Shown here: positions 56,327-64,000 of the stretch, one piece after another
Position numbering within the stretch: position 1 is the first letter of the stretch
Layout of the letters: each line of letters begins with the position of its first letter
Source: Streptomyces sp. MUM 178J
GTDB lineage: Bacteria > Actinomycetota > Actinomycetes > Streptomycetales > Streptomycetaceae
DNA: 64,000 nucleotides
Assembly: GCF_022414575.1 (NCBI RefSeq)
Contig: NZ_JADWYQ010000010.1
Span: 77,283 to 141,282, forward strand
Direction: 5' to 3'
Position numbers and translations under genes: made by a program
The notes under the pieces: generated by a model
Told to the model about the DNA's origin: nothing
Seen by the model: only the letters and a program-made list of their open reading frames with translations
The model's database searches: none

Positions 56327-57912
56327 CAGCGCTGACAACGGCTGTGGGGCATGACAGCATCACATCTACGGCTGGAGTAGGCGCGGACCAGGACCGTCTT
56401 CCGTATGAACCGATCAATTCGACCGACCGTGCAATTCCGGAAGCGCCACCCCTCCGCCTCCGCCTCCGATGCCGTCCACCGCTTCACGATGCAGTTCACC
56501 TCCACGCCCCGCGGCGCCCGACTCGCACGGCGGCTCGTCTTGGGTTTGCCGGACAGAGCCAGCTCGCCAAGCTGATCGACTTCGTCTTCGTCTCGGCGGA
56601 TCTGCGGGCGTATGAGGAGGCTGACGACCAGAAGGCCACCGCGATCGGCAGGATCCTCGACCATGCCGTCGACCGCTCCGAGGCCGACGAGCAGCTCAGT
56701 GAGATCGAGGAGGACGCGCACCAAGCCCGTCAGAAGGTCCATGCCAAGGTGTACGGACCGGCCCTGGACGACATCTCGGCCGCGCTCTCGGCGGAGGTCG
56801 CCAAGTTCACGGCTGGCCGGGAGATCGTCGTGACGCCGACGGTGAGGGCCCCCAAGCCCGCAAAGACCGCGTTCCATGTGTCCATCCGGGACGGTGCGGC
56901 GGAGACTTCCGTCTACCGTCAGGGTCACGGCTTCCAGCGCGCGCTGATCATCGCCGCGCTGAAGTGTCTCGCTGACCGCCAGCGGCCCGCGGATGGAACG
57001 AGGACACTCTGTCTGGCCATCGAGGAGCCCGAGCTCTTCCAGCACCCGCCGCAGGCGCGGACGTTCGCCGATGTGCTGCGTCAGTTGGTGGCGACCTCCC
57101 CGGCCGGTCGTACGCAGGTGATGTACGCGACGCACAATCCGGTCTTCATCGACCCGGCGGGCTACCACCAGATCCGCAGGCTGAGCCGCGACACCAGCGA
57201 GGAGCATCCGGTCACCCGGGTCTGGCAGGCGTCGGAGGACGAGCTGTGCCGGTCGCTGGCCGACTTCGTCAGCGAGGACAAGATCCGGCGGCGTACGGGG
57301 ATGAGCCTGGCAGGCTCTCTTGCCGAGGGGTTCTTCGCGCATACCGTGGTGCTCGGAGAGGGAACCACGGACGGCGCAGTGCTCACAGGCTGCGCGGAGC
57401 GGCAGGGAATCAGCCTCGGAGCCGAGGGGATCACCGTCATCGGTGTCGGGGGGCGGGACAACCTCATGTTCAGCCACGCCATCCTCACGGCGATGGGCGT
57501 GCCCTGCCATGTGGTCTTCGACGGCGACGCGGGGCTGCTTGAGCGAAAGCGCGAGTCGGTGCGCCATCTGCCCGAACAGAAGCGGGCGGAGAAGGAGATG
57601 GGGTTCGAGCAGCAGGCGCGGGAGAGCGCGGCCAAGAACGCCGATCTGCTGTCCTACCTGGGGAATTCCCCCGTGCCGTGGCCCTCCACCGAGTCCTCTG
57701 CGACGCATACCGTGTTCGAGGACAACCTGGAGACGTATCTCAAGGAGTCCTGGCCAGGCTGGGAGAGCAGCCGTGTGGAACTGATCCGGACTGGCAGCGG
57801 CGTGGCCAACAAGCACGCGCCCACCTACCGGGAGGCCGCCCGGATCGCTGCCTCCAACCCGCCTTATGAGATCGAGGTCATGTTGGAGAACATTCGGCAT
57901 CTTGCACGCTGA
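56296..57912 (+). pseudogene. OLD-family ATPase/TOPRIM nuclease, truncated at the N-terminus
   Basis: The family sequence begins at about 56551 (GQSQLAKLIDFVFVSADLRA). It has the signature GHGFQRALIIAAL, the Walker B region LAIEEPELFQHPPQARTFAD, the H-loop VMYATHNPVFID and a TOPRIM domain opening VVLGEGTTDGAVLTG with the conserved Glu, and later VFDGDAGL. The upstream ~85 residues of the frame are unlike the family, and the Walker A P-loop with its flanking domain is absent. ATP binding should therefore be lost, so it is probably a decayed gene, although the frame itself stays open from ATG 56296. No GajB-type helicase gene is next to it. Confidence 0.72.
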
Positions 57913-57949
57913 CGGTTACATGGCGCACGCGGCTGGGGCTGGGGATGCC

Positions 57950-59596
57950 TCAGCCGCACCGGCCATTCACCGCCCGGTGCACGGCCACGTCCTCCAGGCG
58001 CACCGACAGCGACTCCGCTCGCCGTGGATCCCACAGCCACACTCGGTCCTCAGACGGCCCGAACGTCAACAACGGGCGCTCACTGTCCAATGGCCCGTTG
58101 AAGACAGGGATCCTCTCCTCCATTCCTCTGACGCAGACGAGTCTGCCCCGCACTCCGAAATAGGGCGCCGGATCCCTGCCCTCCCATGCGGTGATGCGGG
58201 CACGGGCCGCCGCCTTCTCGGCTTCGGCGGCCTCGAACACAATCGGCAAGCCCAGGGCGATCAATGACACCACGAGCGTCACGACGGTCGGAATGACCGG
58301 CCCTCGCGGACGCAGATGGAAGTAGCGGAGCCAGCCGCTCACGCCCGCCCAAAGCAACAGCAGCACCGCTGCGAGGCCCACCGGCCTGGACGGGGCGAAG
58401 TAGCGCCAGTAGGTGTCGATCGACACGGCTTCCGCCGGGATTCCAAATCCGGCACGTAGATAGACGGTGTATTGCAGCCCTCCCAGCCAAGGCAGGGTCA
58501 GTGCCAATGCGGGTACAAGTGCGGGCAGCAGCCATGACGCATGCCGACCGAACCACGAGTGCACAAAGGCGTGGACCACGCCGTACGCGCCCGCGATGAC
58601 ACTGGCCACCGCGAGCAGCGGCAATGCGACCATCATGGCCCGCGCGACTTCGGCGGGTGAGCCTGGCACGGTCAGTGCGAGGACAGACCCCGGGAGGGTG
58701 AGTGTGCCCACGACCATCGCGCCCCAGGCCAGCTTGGGCGCCATGCGTGGCTCACGCGGGCCGGTCACCAAGCGGCCGACGGGCCAGACCAGCAGAAACG
58801 GCACCAGGACGGGGACCAGCAGCCAGGGACCGTCGATGAAGACCGCCGCGAAGCCGCTGCCGAGTGAGATCAGACAGGTGCCGAGCAGCGCGAGTACCGA
58901 CAGCCACTTCTTCTGGTCGTCTGCCACCGGTTCCGCCTCTTCGTCAGACCCCTGGGGCCGTCCGGCCATGCCCATCGGGACGCGCAGTTCCATGGCGGAG
59001 GAGTTGAAGGACCTGCCAGTGAACGAGCCGTCTTCGAGTCGACGGCTGAGGGCTGCGATATTGGGGCGGCCGGGCCGCTTCACCACTCGGAGCGTGGTCG
59101 CGGCACCGAGTCGGGAGCGACATCGGCGTACCGTGTTCAGTAGGCCGCTCGCCTCCGGTGCCTTTGCGTGAACGTGGTACACGGATCGGTGGTCTTGGTC
59201 CACCGCGTGCTCCACCAAGGCCGCGTCGACGACCCACAGCCCCGCCTGGTGGCCCTGCGCCAGCTTTTCGATCTCGCGTACGGCCGCCGTGACAGCACCG
59301 AACCGGGCCCCGTAGACGCGCACTTCGACGAGCAGCCCGCGTTGTCCTGTACCGAGGACGGACATATCGGATCCGTGCTGGACCCACGACCGTGTGGACC
59401 ATCCTCGGGCCTCGAGGAGGCGGATGGCGAGGGCCGCTTCGTCCGGTGCGTCGGCGATGGCGACGAGTACGTCCACACGCCGGTTGAACGGACTCAGCGG
59501 CATGGTCGTCGCAGCCCCCGTCGTATCCGGAGGGGGCTCCGTCGTCGCGCCGTTCCTGGGCTCAGGCAGACCTCGCAACCCCAGCCCGGCGTTCAT
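57950..59596 (-). CDS. Multi-pass membrane protein of unknown function
   Basis: About 548 residues. The N-terminal ~210 residues are soluble and alpha/beta (VDVLVAIADAPDEAALAIRL, SDMSVLGTGQRGLLVEVRVY). Then come about nine hydrophobic segments between 225 and 480 (VLALLGTCLISLGSGFAAVF, LVPVLVPFLLVWPVGRLV, LLPALVPALALTLPWLGG, VVTLVVSLIALGLPIVFEAA), and a soluble C-terminal tail of about 80 residues (GRLVCVRGMEERIPVF, RVWLWDPRRAESLSVRL). I do not recognise the family; such proteins are common in Streptomyces. The start is uncertain: ATG 59596 is used, with ATG 59503 as the alternative. Confidence 0.65.
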   Translation of the reverse strand: MNAGLGLRGLPEPRNGATTEPPPDTTGAATTMPLSPFNRRVDVLVAIADAPDEAALAIRLLEARGWSTRSWVQHGSDMSVLGTGQRGLLVEVRVYGARFGAVTAAVREIEKLAQGHQAGLWVVDAALVEHAVDQDHRSVYHVHAKAPEASGLLNTVRRCRSRLGAATTLRVVKRPGRPNIAALSRRLEDGSFTGRSFNSSAMELRVPMGMAGRPQGSDEEAEPVADDQKKWLSVLALLGTCLISLGSGFAAVFIDGPWLLVPVLVPFLLVWPVGRLVTGPREPRMAPKLAWGAMVVGTLTLPGSVLALTVPGSPAEVARAMMVALPLLAVASVIAGAYGVVHAFVHSWFGRHASWLLPALVPALALTLPWLGGLQYTVYLRAGFGIPAEAVSIDTYWRYFAPSRPVGLAAVLLLLWAGVSGWLRYFHLRPRGPVIPTVVTLVVSLIALGLPIVFEAAEAEKAAARARITAWEGRDPAPYFGVRGRLVCVRGMEERIPVFNGPLDSERPLLTFGPSEDRVWLWDPRRAESLSVRLEDVAVHRAVNGRCG

Positions 59597-59779
59597 AGGG
59601 TGACCACAGGCATGCCCGCCTCCCGTGCACATTTCCAGAGAACTCCGCAAAGGCCGTACGGTACCGAGCGCACCGCTTTATGTGGCCGAGAATCGGCTAC
59701 TGCCCCCACCCGCCTCACCTGGAACAATGCGCACGGCAAAGTGCAGCGGCACCGTGCACGGACGCACCGAGATCGGCAG

Positions 59780-60250
59780 ATAAACCCGGATCTGCTCACG
59801 GAGGAGATGGCGGGGCCCCGGAAGCTGCTGCTGACCGGCCGGAGCTGGCTGGTCACCTATATCGACTGGTGGCGCAAGTGGTGCTACGTAGAGCCGACCG
59901 ACAGCGGAGGCAAGGCCAAGTGGAGCGGCCGGGGGTTCGCGTACGCGGCGAACTTTGAACTCACCAGGGCGGTGCGTGAGGTGCTCCTCGGCGCCGATCC
60001 CGCGGTGCGGCTGACCAAACGTGCCGTCGTGACGCTCGACGAAGCTAGGGATCATTTCAGCGAGGCGGTGCATCCGGGAGGCACTCTGGTCACCCGCGCA
60101 GGCGGGGGCCACGTGCACTGGTGGACCTGGGCCGGGCACCGGGCCAACGCGACCCTTGCCGCTAGGTTCGCCGACTTCGAGGGGGCGCGGGCGATCCTCG
60201 ACGAACCCGTCCGCTTCATGATCCCCCTGCCCGCTGACGCGAACGCCTGA
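59780..60250 (+). pseudogene. C-terminal remnant of a DEAD/DEAH (Lhr-like) helicase
   Basis: From about 59780 the frame matches only the tail of large Streptomyces DEAD/DEAH helicases: EEMAGPRKLLLTGRSWLVTY, the aromatic stretch IDWWRKWCYVEPTDSGGKAK, TRAVREVLLGADPAVRLTKR, and GGTLVTRAGGGHVHWWTWAG. The helicase core with Walker A/B motifs is missing and the upstream sequence is unrelated. It should be inactive. It ends 10 bases before a strong hairpin shared with the malate synthase gene. Confidence 0.65.
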
Positions 60251-60259
60251 ATGAGTAGG

Positions 60260-60297
60260 CCTCCGCCCCCGGTGCTGTGCGGTACCGGGGGCGGAGG
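60260..60297. terminator. Bidirectional hairpin terminator
   Basis: A perfect 14-bp stem (60260-60273 with 60284-60297) with a 10-base loop, between the convergent ends of the helicase remnant and malate synthase (28 bases after its stop). Confidence 0.85.
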
Positions 60298-60325
60298 TAG
60301 GGGCGTGCAAGAAGCGGGGCGGAGG

Positions 60326-61948
60326 TCAGCCCTGCAGCTGCTCGTACGCCGGGAGCGTGAGGAAGTCCTCGTAGTCCTCGTCCAGCGCGACCTTCAGCAG
60401 CAGGTCGTGGGCCTGCTGCCAGTTGCCGGAGGTGAAGGCGTCCTCGCCGATCTCCTCGCGGATCGCGGCGAGTTCCTCGGCGGCGACCTTGCGGGCGAGG
60501 TCGGGGGTGGCGCGTTCGCCGTTCTCGAAGGTGACGCCCGCGTTGATCCACTGCCAGATCTGGGAGCGGGAGATCTCCGCGGTGGCCGCGTCCTCCATCA
60601 GGTTGAAGATGGCGACCGCGCCCAGGCCGCGCAGCCATGCCTCGATGTAGCGGATGCCGACCTGGACTGCGTTGCGGAGGCCCTCGTAGGTGGGCTTGGC
60701 GTGGAGGGTGTCGATGGCGATCAGGTCGCCGGCGGCGACGGAGACGTCCTCGCGGAGGCGGTCCTTCTGGTTGGGCTTGTCGCCGAGGACCGCGTCGAAG
60801 GAGGCCATGGCGATCGGGACGAGGTCGGGGTGGGCGACCCAGGAGCCGTCGAAGCCGTCGTGCGCCTCGCGGTCCTTGTCGGCCTTGACCTTCTCGAAGG
60901 CGACCTTGTTGACCTCGGCGTCGCGGCGCGAGGGGATGAAGGCCGCCATGCCGCCGATGGCGTGCGCGCCGCGCTTGTGGCAGGTGCGGACGAGGAGCTC
61001 GGTGTAGGCGCGCATGAAGGGCGCGGTCATCGTCACGGCGTTGCGGTCCGGGAGGACGAACTTCTCGCCTCCGTCGCGGAAGTTCTTGACGATGGAGAAG
61101 AGGTAGTCCCAGCGGCCGGCGTTGAGGCCGGAGGCGTGGTCGCGGAGCTCGTAGAGGATCTCCTCCATCTCGTACGCGGCCGTGATCGTCTCGATCAGGA
61201 CGGTGGCGCGGACGGTGCCCTGAGGGATGCCCACGTAGTCCTGCGCGAAGACGAAGACGTCGTTCCAGAGGCGGGCCTCCAGGTGCGACTCGGTCTTCGG
61301 GAGATAGAAGTACGGGCCCTTGCCCAGCTCGATTAGACGCTTGGCGTTGTGGAAGAAGTACAGGCCGAAGTCGACCAGTGCGCCGGGGACGGCGCGGCCG
61401 TCCAGTTGGAGGTGGCGCTCGTCCAGGTGCCAGCCGCGGGGGCGCATGACGACCGTGGCCAGCTCCTCGGCGGGGCGCAGGGCGTAGGACTTGCCGGTGC
61501 GCTCATCTGTGAAGTCGATGTTCCGGGTGTACGCGTCGCTCAGGTTGAGCTGGCCGAGGACGACGTTCTCCCAGGTGGGGGCGGAGGCGTCCTCGAAGTC
61601 GGCGAGCCAGACCTTCGCGCCGGAGTTCAGCGCGTTGATGGTCATCTTGCGGTCGGTCGGTCCGGTGATCTCGACGCGTCGGTCGTTCAGGGCGGCCGGG
61701 GCCGGGGCGACCTGCCAGGAGGCGTCGGCGCGGATCGCGGCCGTCTCCGGAAGGAAGTCGAGGGTGGAGGTGCGGGCGATCTCGGCGCGGCGTTCGGCGC
61801 GGCGGGCGAGGAGCTCGTCACGGCGGGGCGTGAAGTTCCGGTGCAGCTCGGCCACGAAGGCGAGGGCCGCATCGGTGAGGACCTCGTCCTGCCTTGGCAG
61901 GGGCTCGGCGTCGACGATGGCCAGCGGGGACGGCGCTGGTGCGGACAT
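60326..61948 (-). CDS. aceB: Malate synthase A
   Basis: 540 residues, the normal length for malate synthase A, which condenses glyoxylate with acetyl-CoA to malate in the glyoxylate bypass. Hallmarks in order: [20 protein letters not shown] near residue 100 (LADFEDA), [15 protein letters not shown] near 165, [18 protein letters not shown] near 210, [20 protein letters not shown] (catalytic Glu region) near 245, and [19 protein letters not shown] near 295. The catalytic Asp region is [18 protein letters not shown] near 455. The promoter at 62113-62141 is well formed and carries a dyad-like operator. Confidence 0.96.
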   Translation of the reverse strand: MSAPAPSPLAIVDAEPLPRQDEVLTDAALAFVAELHRNFTPRRDELLARRAERRAEIARTSTLDFLPETAAIRADASWQVAPAPAALNDRRVEITGPTDRKMTINALNSGAKVWLADFEDASAPTWENVVLGQLNLSDAYTRNIDFTDERTGKSYALRPAEELATVVMRPRGWHLDERHLQLDGRAVPGALVDFGLYFFHNAKRLIELGKGPYFYLPKTESHLEARLWNDVFVFAQDYVGIPQGTVRATVLIETITAAYEMEEILYELRDHASGLNAGRWDYLFSIVKNFRDGGEKFVLPDRNAVTMTAPFMRAYTELLVRTCHKRGAHAIGGMAAFIPSRRDAEVNKVAFEKVKADKDREAHDGFDGSWVAHPDLVPIAMASFDAVLGDKPNQKDRLREDVSVAAGDLIAIDTLHAKPTYEGLRNAVQVGIRYIEAWLRGLGAVAIFNLMEDAATAEISRSQIWQWINAGVTFENGERATPDLARKVAAEELAAIREEIGEDAFTSGNWQQAHDLLLKVALDEDYEDFLTLPAYEQLQG

Positions 61949-62263
61949 GAAAGGTCACTTCCTTCGGGCGGGCTTCACGGGCGGTGCCGGGCGGCCGTCG
62001 GGATGAGCGGGCGACGCCGCGGTGCGGCGGACGTGCTCACGGCACTGAGTGCCAAGGCTCCGAGAGATCGGTCGCAGGCGCCGTCGCGGTGTCGGGCGCT
62101 TCTGAACAGTGGATAGTAGTTATCGCATAGTGGAAGTTCAATGGTTTGTTGATGTCGAGATTCTCTGGGTCGACAGACCATGGCTCTCAGTGCCACGCCG
62201 TGCACGCAAGGTGTGCGGCGTGTGCGGGGTGCGAGGGGTGCGGGGTGTGTGAGGGGTGCGGGG
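61949..62263. other. Upstream region of malate synthase
   Basis: Non-coding except for the aceB promoter at 62113-62141. The leader from the promoter to the aceB ATG is about 160 bases. Near 62205-62270 there is a GTGCGGGGTG-like repeat, apparently low-complexity. Confidence 0.4.
62113..62141 (-). promoter_or_regulatory. aceB promoter with embedded operator-like sequence
   Basis: Read on the minus strand, TTGAAC (62141-62136) and TACTAT (62118-62113) are exactly 17 bases apart, close to the vegetative consensus. The spacer reads TTCCACTATGCGATAAC, which resembles the TTCC..TATGCGxAA-type sites of IclR/AllR-like regulators that control glyoxylate and allantoin genes in Streptomyces. The site would block the promoter when occupied. 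Confidence 0.65.
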
Positions 62264-62860
62264 TTACGCAAGGTGCGCGAGGTCGTCCGGGGTGTCGATG
62301 TCGTACGCCTGGGCCACATCCCCGCACTCGACCAGCGTGACCTCCGAAGCGTGCGCCGCCAGATAGGCGCGCGCACCGCGGTCGCCCGTCGCGCTCGCCG
62401 CAATGCCCTCCCAGTGGTCCACGCCGAACAGCACCGGGTGCCCGCGCTCGCCGCCGTACGAAGCCGCCGCCAGGGTGGCGGGGGAGCGGTACGCGGCACG
62501 GACCCGGGCCACGGCCGGTACGCCGATGCCCGGCTGGTCCACCAGGGACACCAGCGCCGCGTCCACCCCCGTCCCCGCCAGCGACGCAAGACCCACGCGC
62601 AGCGACGAGCCCATGCCCTCCTCCCACTCCGGGTTGTCCACCACCGTGCAGCCGGTCAGCTCGGCCGTCGCCCGCACCCGCTCGGCCGCGGCGCCCAGCA
62701 CCACATGCACCGGGCCGCAGCCCGCCTCCCGCAACACCGCCGCCGCATGCTCGACCAGCGGACGCCCCCGGTGCGTCAGCAGCGCCTTCGGGCGGCCGCC
62801 GAGCCGCCGTCCGCCGCCCGCCGCGAGCAGCAGGCCGGCGACGGCCGGTGTGCGGTGCAT
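62264..62860 (-). CDS. MobA-like nucleotidyltransferase (NTP-transferase fold)
   Basis: 198 residues from ATG 62860, five bases after GGAGG. The N-terminal signature LLLAAGGGRRLGGRPKALL (LAAGxSxRxGxxK) is that of molybdenum cofactor cytidylyl/guanylyltransferases and related enzymes. Later motifs are VDNPEWEEGMGSSLRVGLAS, SLVDQPGIGVPAV (the metal-binding Asp region) and GHPVLFG. It probably transfers a CMP to a molybdopterin-like or other acceptor, possibly for a xanthine-dehydrogenase-type enzyme. No Mo-enzyme gene is visible nearby. Confidence 0.85.
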   Translation of the reverse strand: MHRTPAVAGLLLAAGGGRRLGGRPKALLTHRGRPLVEHAAAVLREAGCGPVHVVLGAAAERVRATAELTGCTVVDNPEWEEGMGSSLRVGLASLAGTGVDAALVSLVDQPGIGVPAVARVRAAYRSPATLAAASYGGERGHPVLFGVDHWEGIAASATGDRGARAYLAAHASEVTLVECGDVAQAYDIDTPDDLAHLA

Positions 62861-62988
62861 GCGGTCCTCCGCCAGTCCTGACGTGTCTCTCATGGACCAT
62901 CCATATCGCACGTGACGATGGGGGTGATGCGCCCTGCGTGGGTGACACGGCCTTGGATAAAGTGCAGCCTCCGACAGAGAAGTTCACC

Positions 62989-64000
62989 ATGGGGGACGAG
63001 AGCCGAATGAGCGCGAGTGCACAGCAGGGCACGGTCTTCAAGCCGCTGGGGGAGGACGACCCGCAGCATGTCGCGGGGTACCGGCTCGCCGCTCGGCTCG
63101 GGGCCGGCGGCATGGGCAAGGTGTACCTCTCGTACACGCTCGGCGGACGGCCCGTCGCCATCAAGGTCATCCGGCCCGACTTCGGCCAGGACGCGGAGTT
63201 CCGCCGCCGGTTCGCCCAGGAGGTGCAGGCCGCCCAGCGCGTCCAGGGCCTCTACACCGCGCCCGTCATCGACGCCGACCCCGACGCCGAGCAGCCGTGG
63301 CTCGCCACCGCGTACGTCCCCGGCCCCTCCCTCGCCGACGCCGTCAACCAGCACGGCAAACTCCCCGTCGAGACCGTGTTGTTGCTCGTCGCCGGGATCG
63401 CCGAGGCGCTCCATGTCATCCACGGCGCGGGCATCGTCCACCGCGACCTCAAGCCCGCCAATGTGCTGCTCGCCGCCGACGGCCCGCGCGTCATCGACTT
63501 CGGCATCGCCCGCGCCGCCGACGCCACCTCGCTCACCGGCAGCGGCGTCACCATCGGCACGCCGTCGTTCATGGCCCCGGAACAGGCCGCAGGCAGCCAT
63601 GTCACCCCGGCGACCGACATATTCGCGCTGGGGCAGGTCGCAGCGTACGCCTCCACCGGCAGCCCCGCGTTCGGCGAGGGCACCTCGCACGGCGTGCTGT
63701 ACCGGATCGTGCACGAGGAGCCCGATCTGACCGAGGTGCCGGAGCGGCTGCGGGAGCTGGTGACGCGCTGCCTGGCCAAGGAGCCGGAGAACCGGCCGTC
63801 GGTCGCCGAACTGCTGACCATCTGCCAGGAGGCCACCGCGGAGACGGTGCTCAGGCGGCCCGAGGAGTGGCTGCCGAGCGCGGTCGCCGCGGAGATCGGC
63901 ACCCGCAAGGCCGCGCCCGCGCCGGCGTCCCCCACTCCGCCGCCGGCCGCACCGGCTGCGACGGCGCCGGCGGCGACCGCTCCGGGGACCGTCCCCGCAC
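62989..64000 (+). CDS. Serine/threonine protein kinase, 3' end outside window
   Basis: The frame is open to the end of the window (about 337 residues seen). The kinase domain covers residues ~25-285: GYRLAARLGAGGMGKVYLSY (glycine loop), VAIKVIRPDFG (catalytic Lys), GIVHRDLKPANVLLA (HRD), RVIDFGIARA (DFG) and MAPEQAAG (APE). It is a Pkn-type kinase of the actinobacterial Hanks group. A Pro/Ala-rich linker starts at about residue 310 and presumably leads to a membrane helix and sensor outside the window. ATG 62989 is used; ATG 63007, six codons later, is an equally good start. Confidence 0.9.
   Translation, partial: MGDESRMSASAQQGTVFKPLGEDDPQHVAGYRLAARLGAGGMGKVYLSYTLGGRPVAIKVIRPDFGQDAEFRRRFAQEVQAAQRVQGLYTAPVIDADPDAEQPWLATAYVPGPSLADAVNQHGKLPVETVLLLVAGIAEALHVIHGAGIVHRDLKPANVLLAADGPRVIDFGIARAADATSLTGSGVTIGTPSFMAPEQAAGSHVTPATDIFALGQVAAYASTGSPAFGEGTSHGVLYRIVHEEPDLTEVPERLRELVTRCLAKEPENRPSVAELLTICQEATAETVLRRPEEWLPSAVAAEIGTRKAAPAPASPTPPPAAPAATAPAATAPGTVPA

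Noticed and set aside
56296..57912. Gabija-type defence system
   Set aside because: Only a truncated OLD-like protein is present; no GajB helicase follows and the ATPase N-terminus is missing.
59168..59780. Full-length gene for the helicase-tail frame starting at 59168
   Set aside because: The upstream part is antisense to the membrane protein and unlike any helicase; only the last ~155 residues match the family.

Overview
The window is high-GC actinobacterial DNA, almost certainly Streptomyces. The signs are GC-rich third codon positions, frequent GTG starts, ATGA/GTGA stop-start overlaps, DUF397/DUF5753-type regulator pairs, a glyoxylate malate synthase, a WXG100-type secreted protein and a PASTA-less Ser/Thr kinase. 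No rRNA, tRNA or CRISPR was seen.

Layout. 0-11.4 kb: housekeeping-like and secreted proteins (HEAT-repeat protein, mycothiol-dependent isomerase-like protein, FN3 lipoprotein, beta-propeller protein with three near-identical C-terminal repeats), a frameshifted CSLREA protein, a decapitated carboxylesterase, a PaaK-like CoA ligase and a TetR regulator. 11.7-44.5 kb: a large biosynthetic locus, nearly all on the minus strand and tightly coupled. In transcription order it holds an FMN reductase, a type II thioesterase, a dead-carrier/condensation protein, a threonine-type A-PCP protein, a KS-AT-KR*-ACP polyketide synthase, a luciferase-like monooxygenase, a C-A(Gly)-PCP-TE protein whose thioesterase has a Cys nucleophile, an MFS exporter, a C-A*-PCP protein with a dead adenylation domain and a ~160-residue insertion, a DpgC-like dioxygenase, a stand-alone A domain, a half-C-A-PCP protein, then (after a hairpin containing G12) an ATP-grasp ligase, a HAD phosphatase, a Rossmann dehydrogenase and a nucleotide-sugar-epimerase-like SDR. 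LysR, LuxR/TrmB-like and TetR regulators, a tiny secreted peptide and an MbtH protein flank it. 44.6-48.3 kb: TetR/beta-lactamase-fold hydrolase divergon and a DUF1304-TetR pair. 48.4-52 kb: a WXG100-type protein with two paralogous partners (one frameshifted) and a possible EspG-like protein. 52-60.3 kb: a degraded accessory zone with regulator pair, intact IS5-type element, IS701-type remnant, truncated OLD nuclease and a helicase tail. 60.3-64 kb: core metabolism (malate synthase, MobA-like nucleotidyltransferase, kinase running off the end).

How the cluster may work (inference): the Thr module, malonyl extension, flavin-dependent oxidation and Gly module ending in the Cys-thioesterase form one line. 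The half-C-A-PCP, dead-A module and stand-alone A domain form a second set, in which the stand-alone A probably loads the dead-A module in trans. The DpgC-like enzyme has no DpgA/B/D partners here, so its substrate is open. I do not recognise the product.

Three separate one-base frameshifts at short G/C runs (8555, 50392, 52310) may be true decay or consensus errors, and this should be kept in mind when reading the pseudogene calls.
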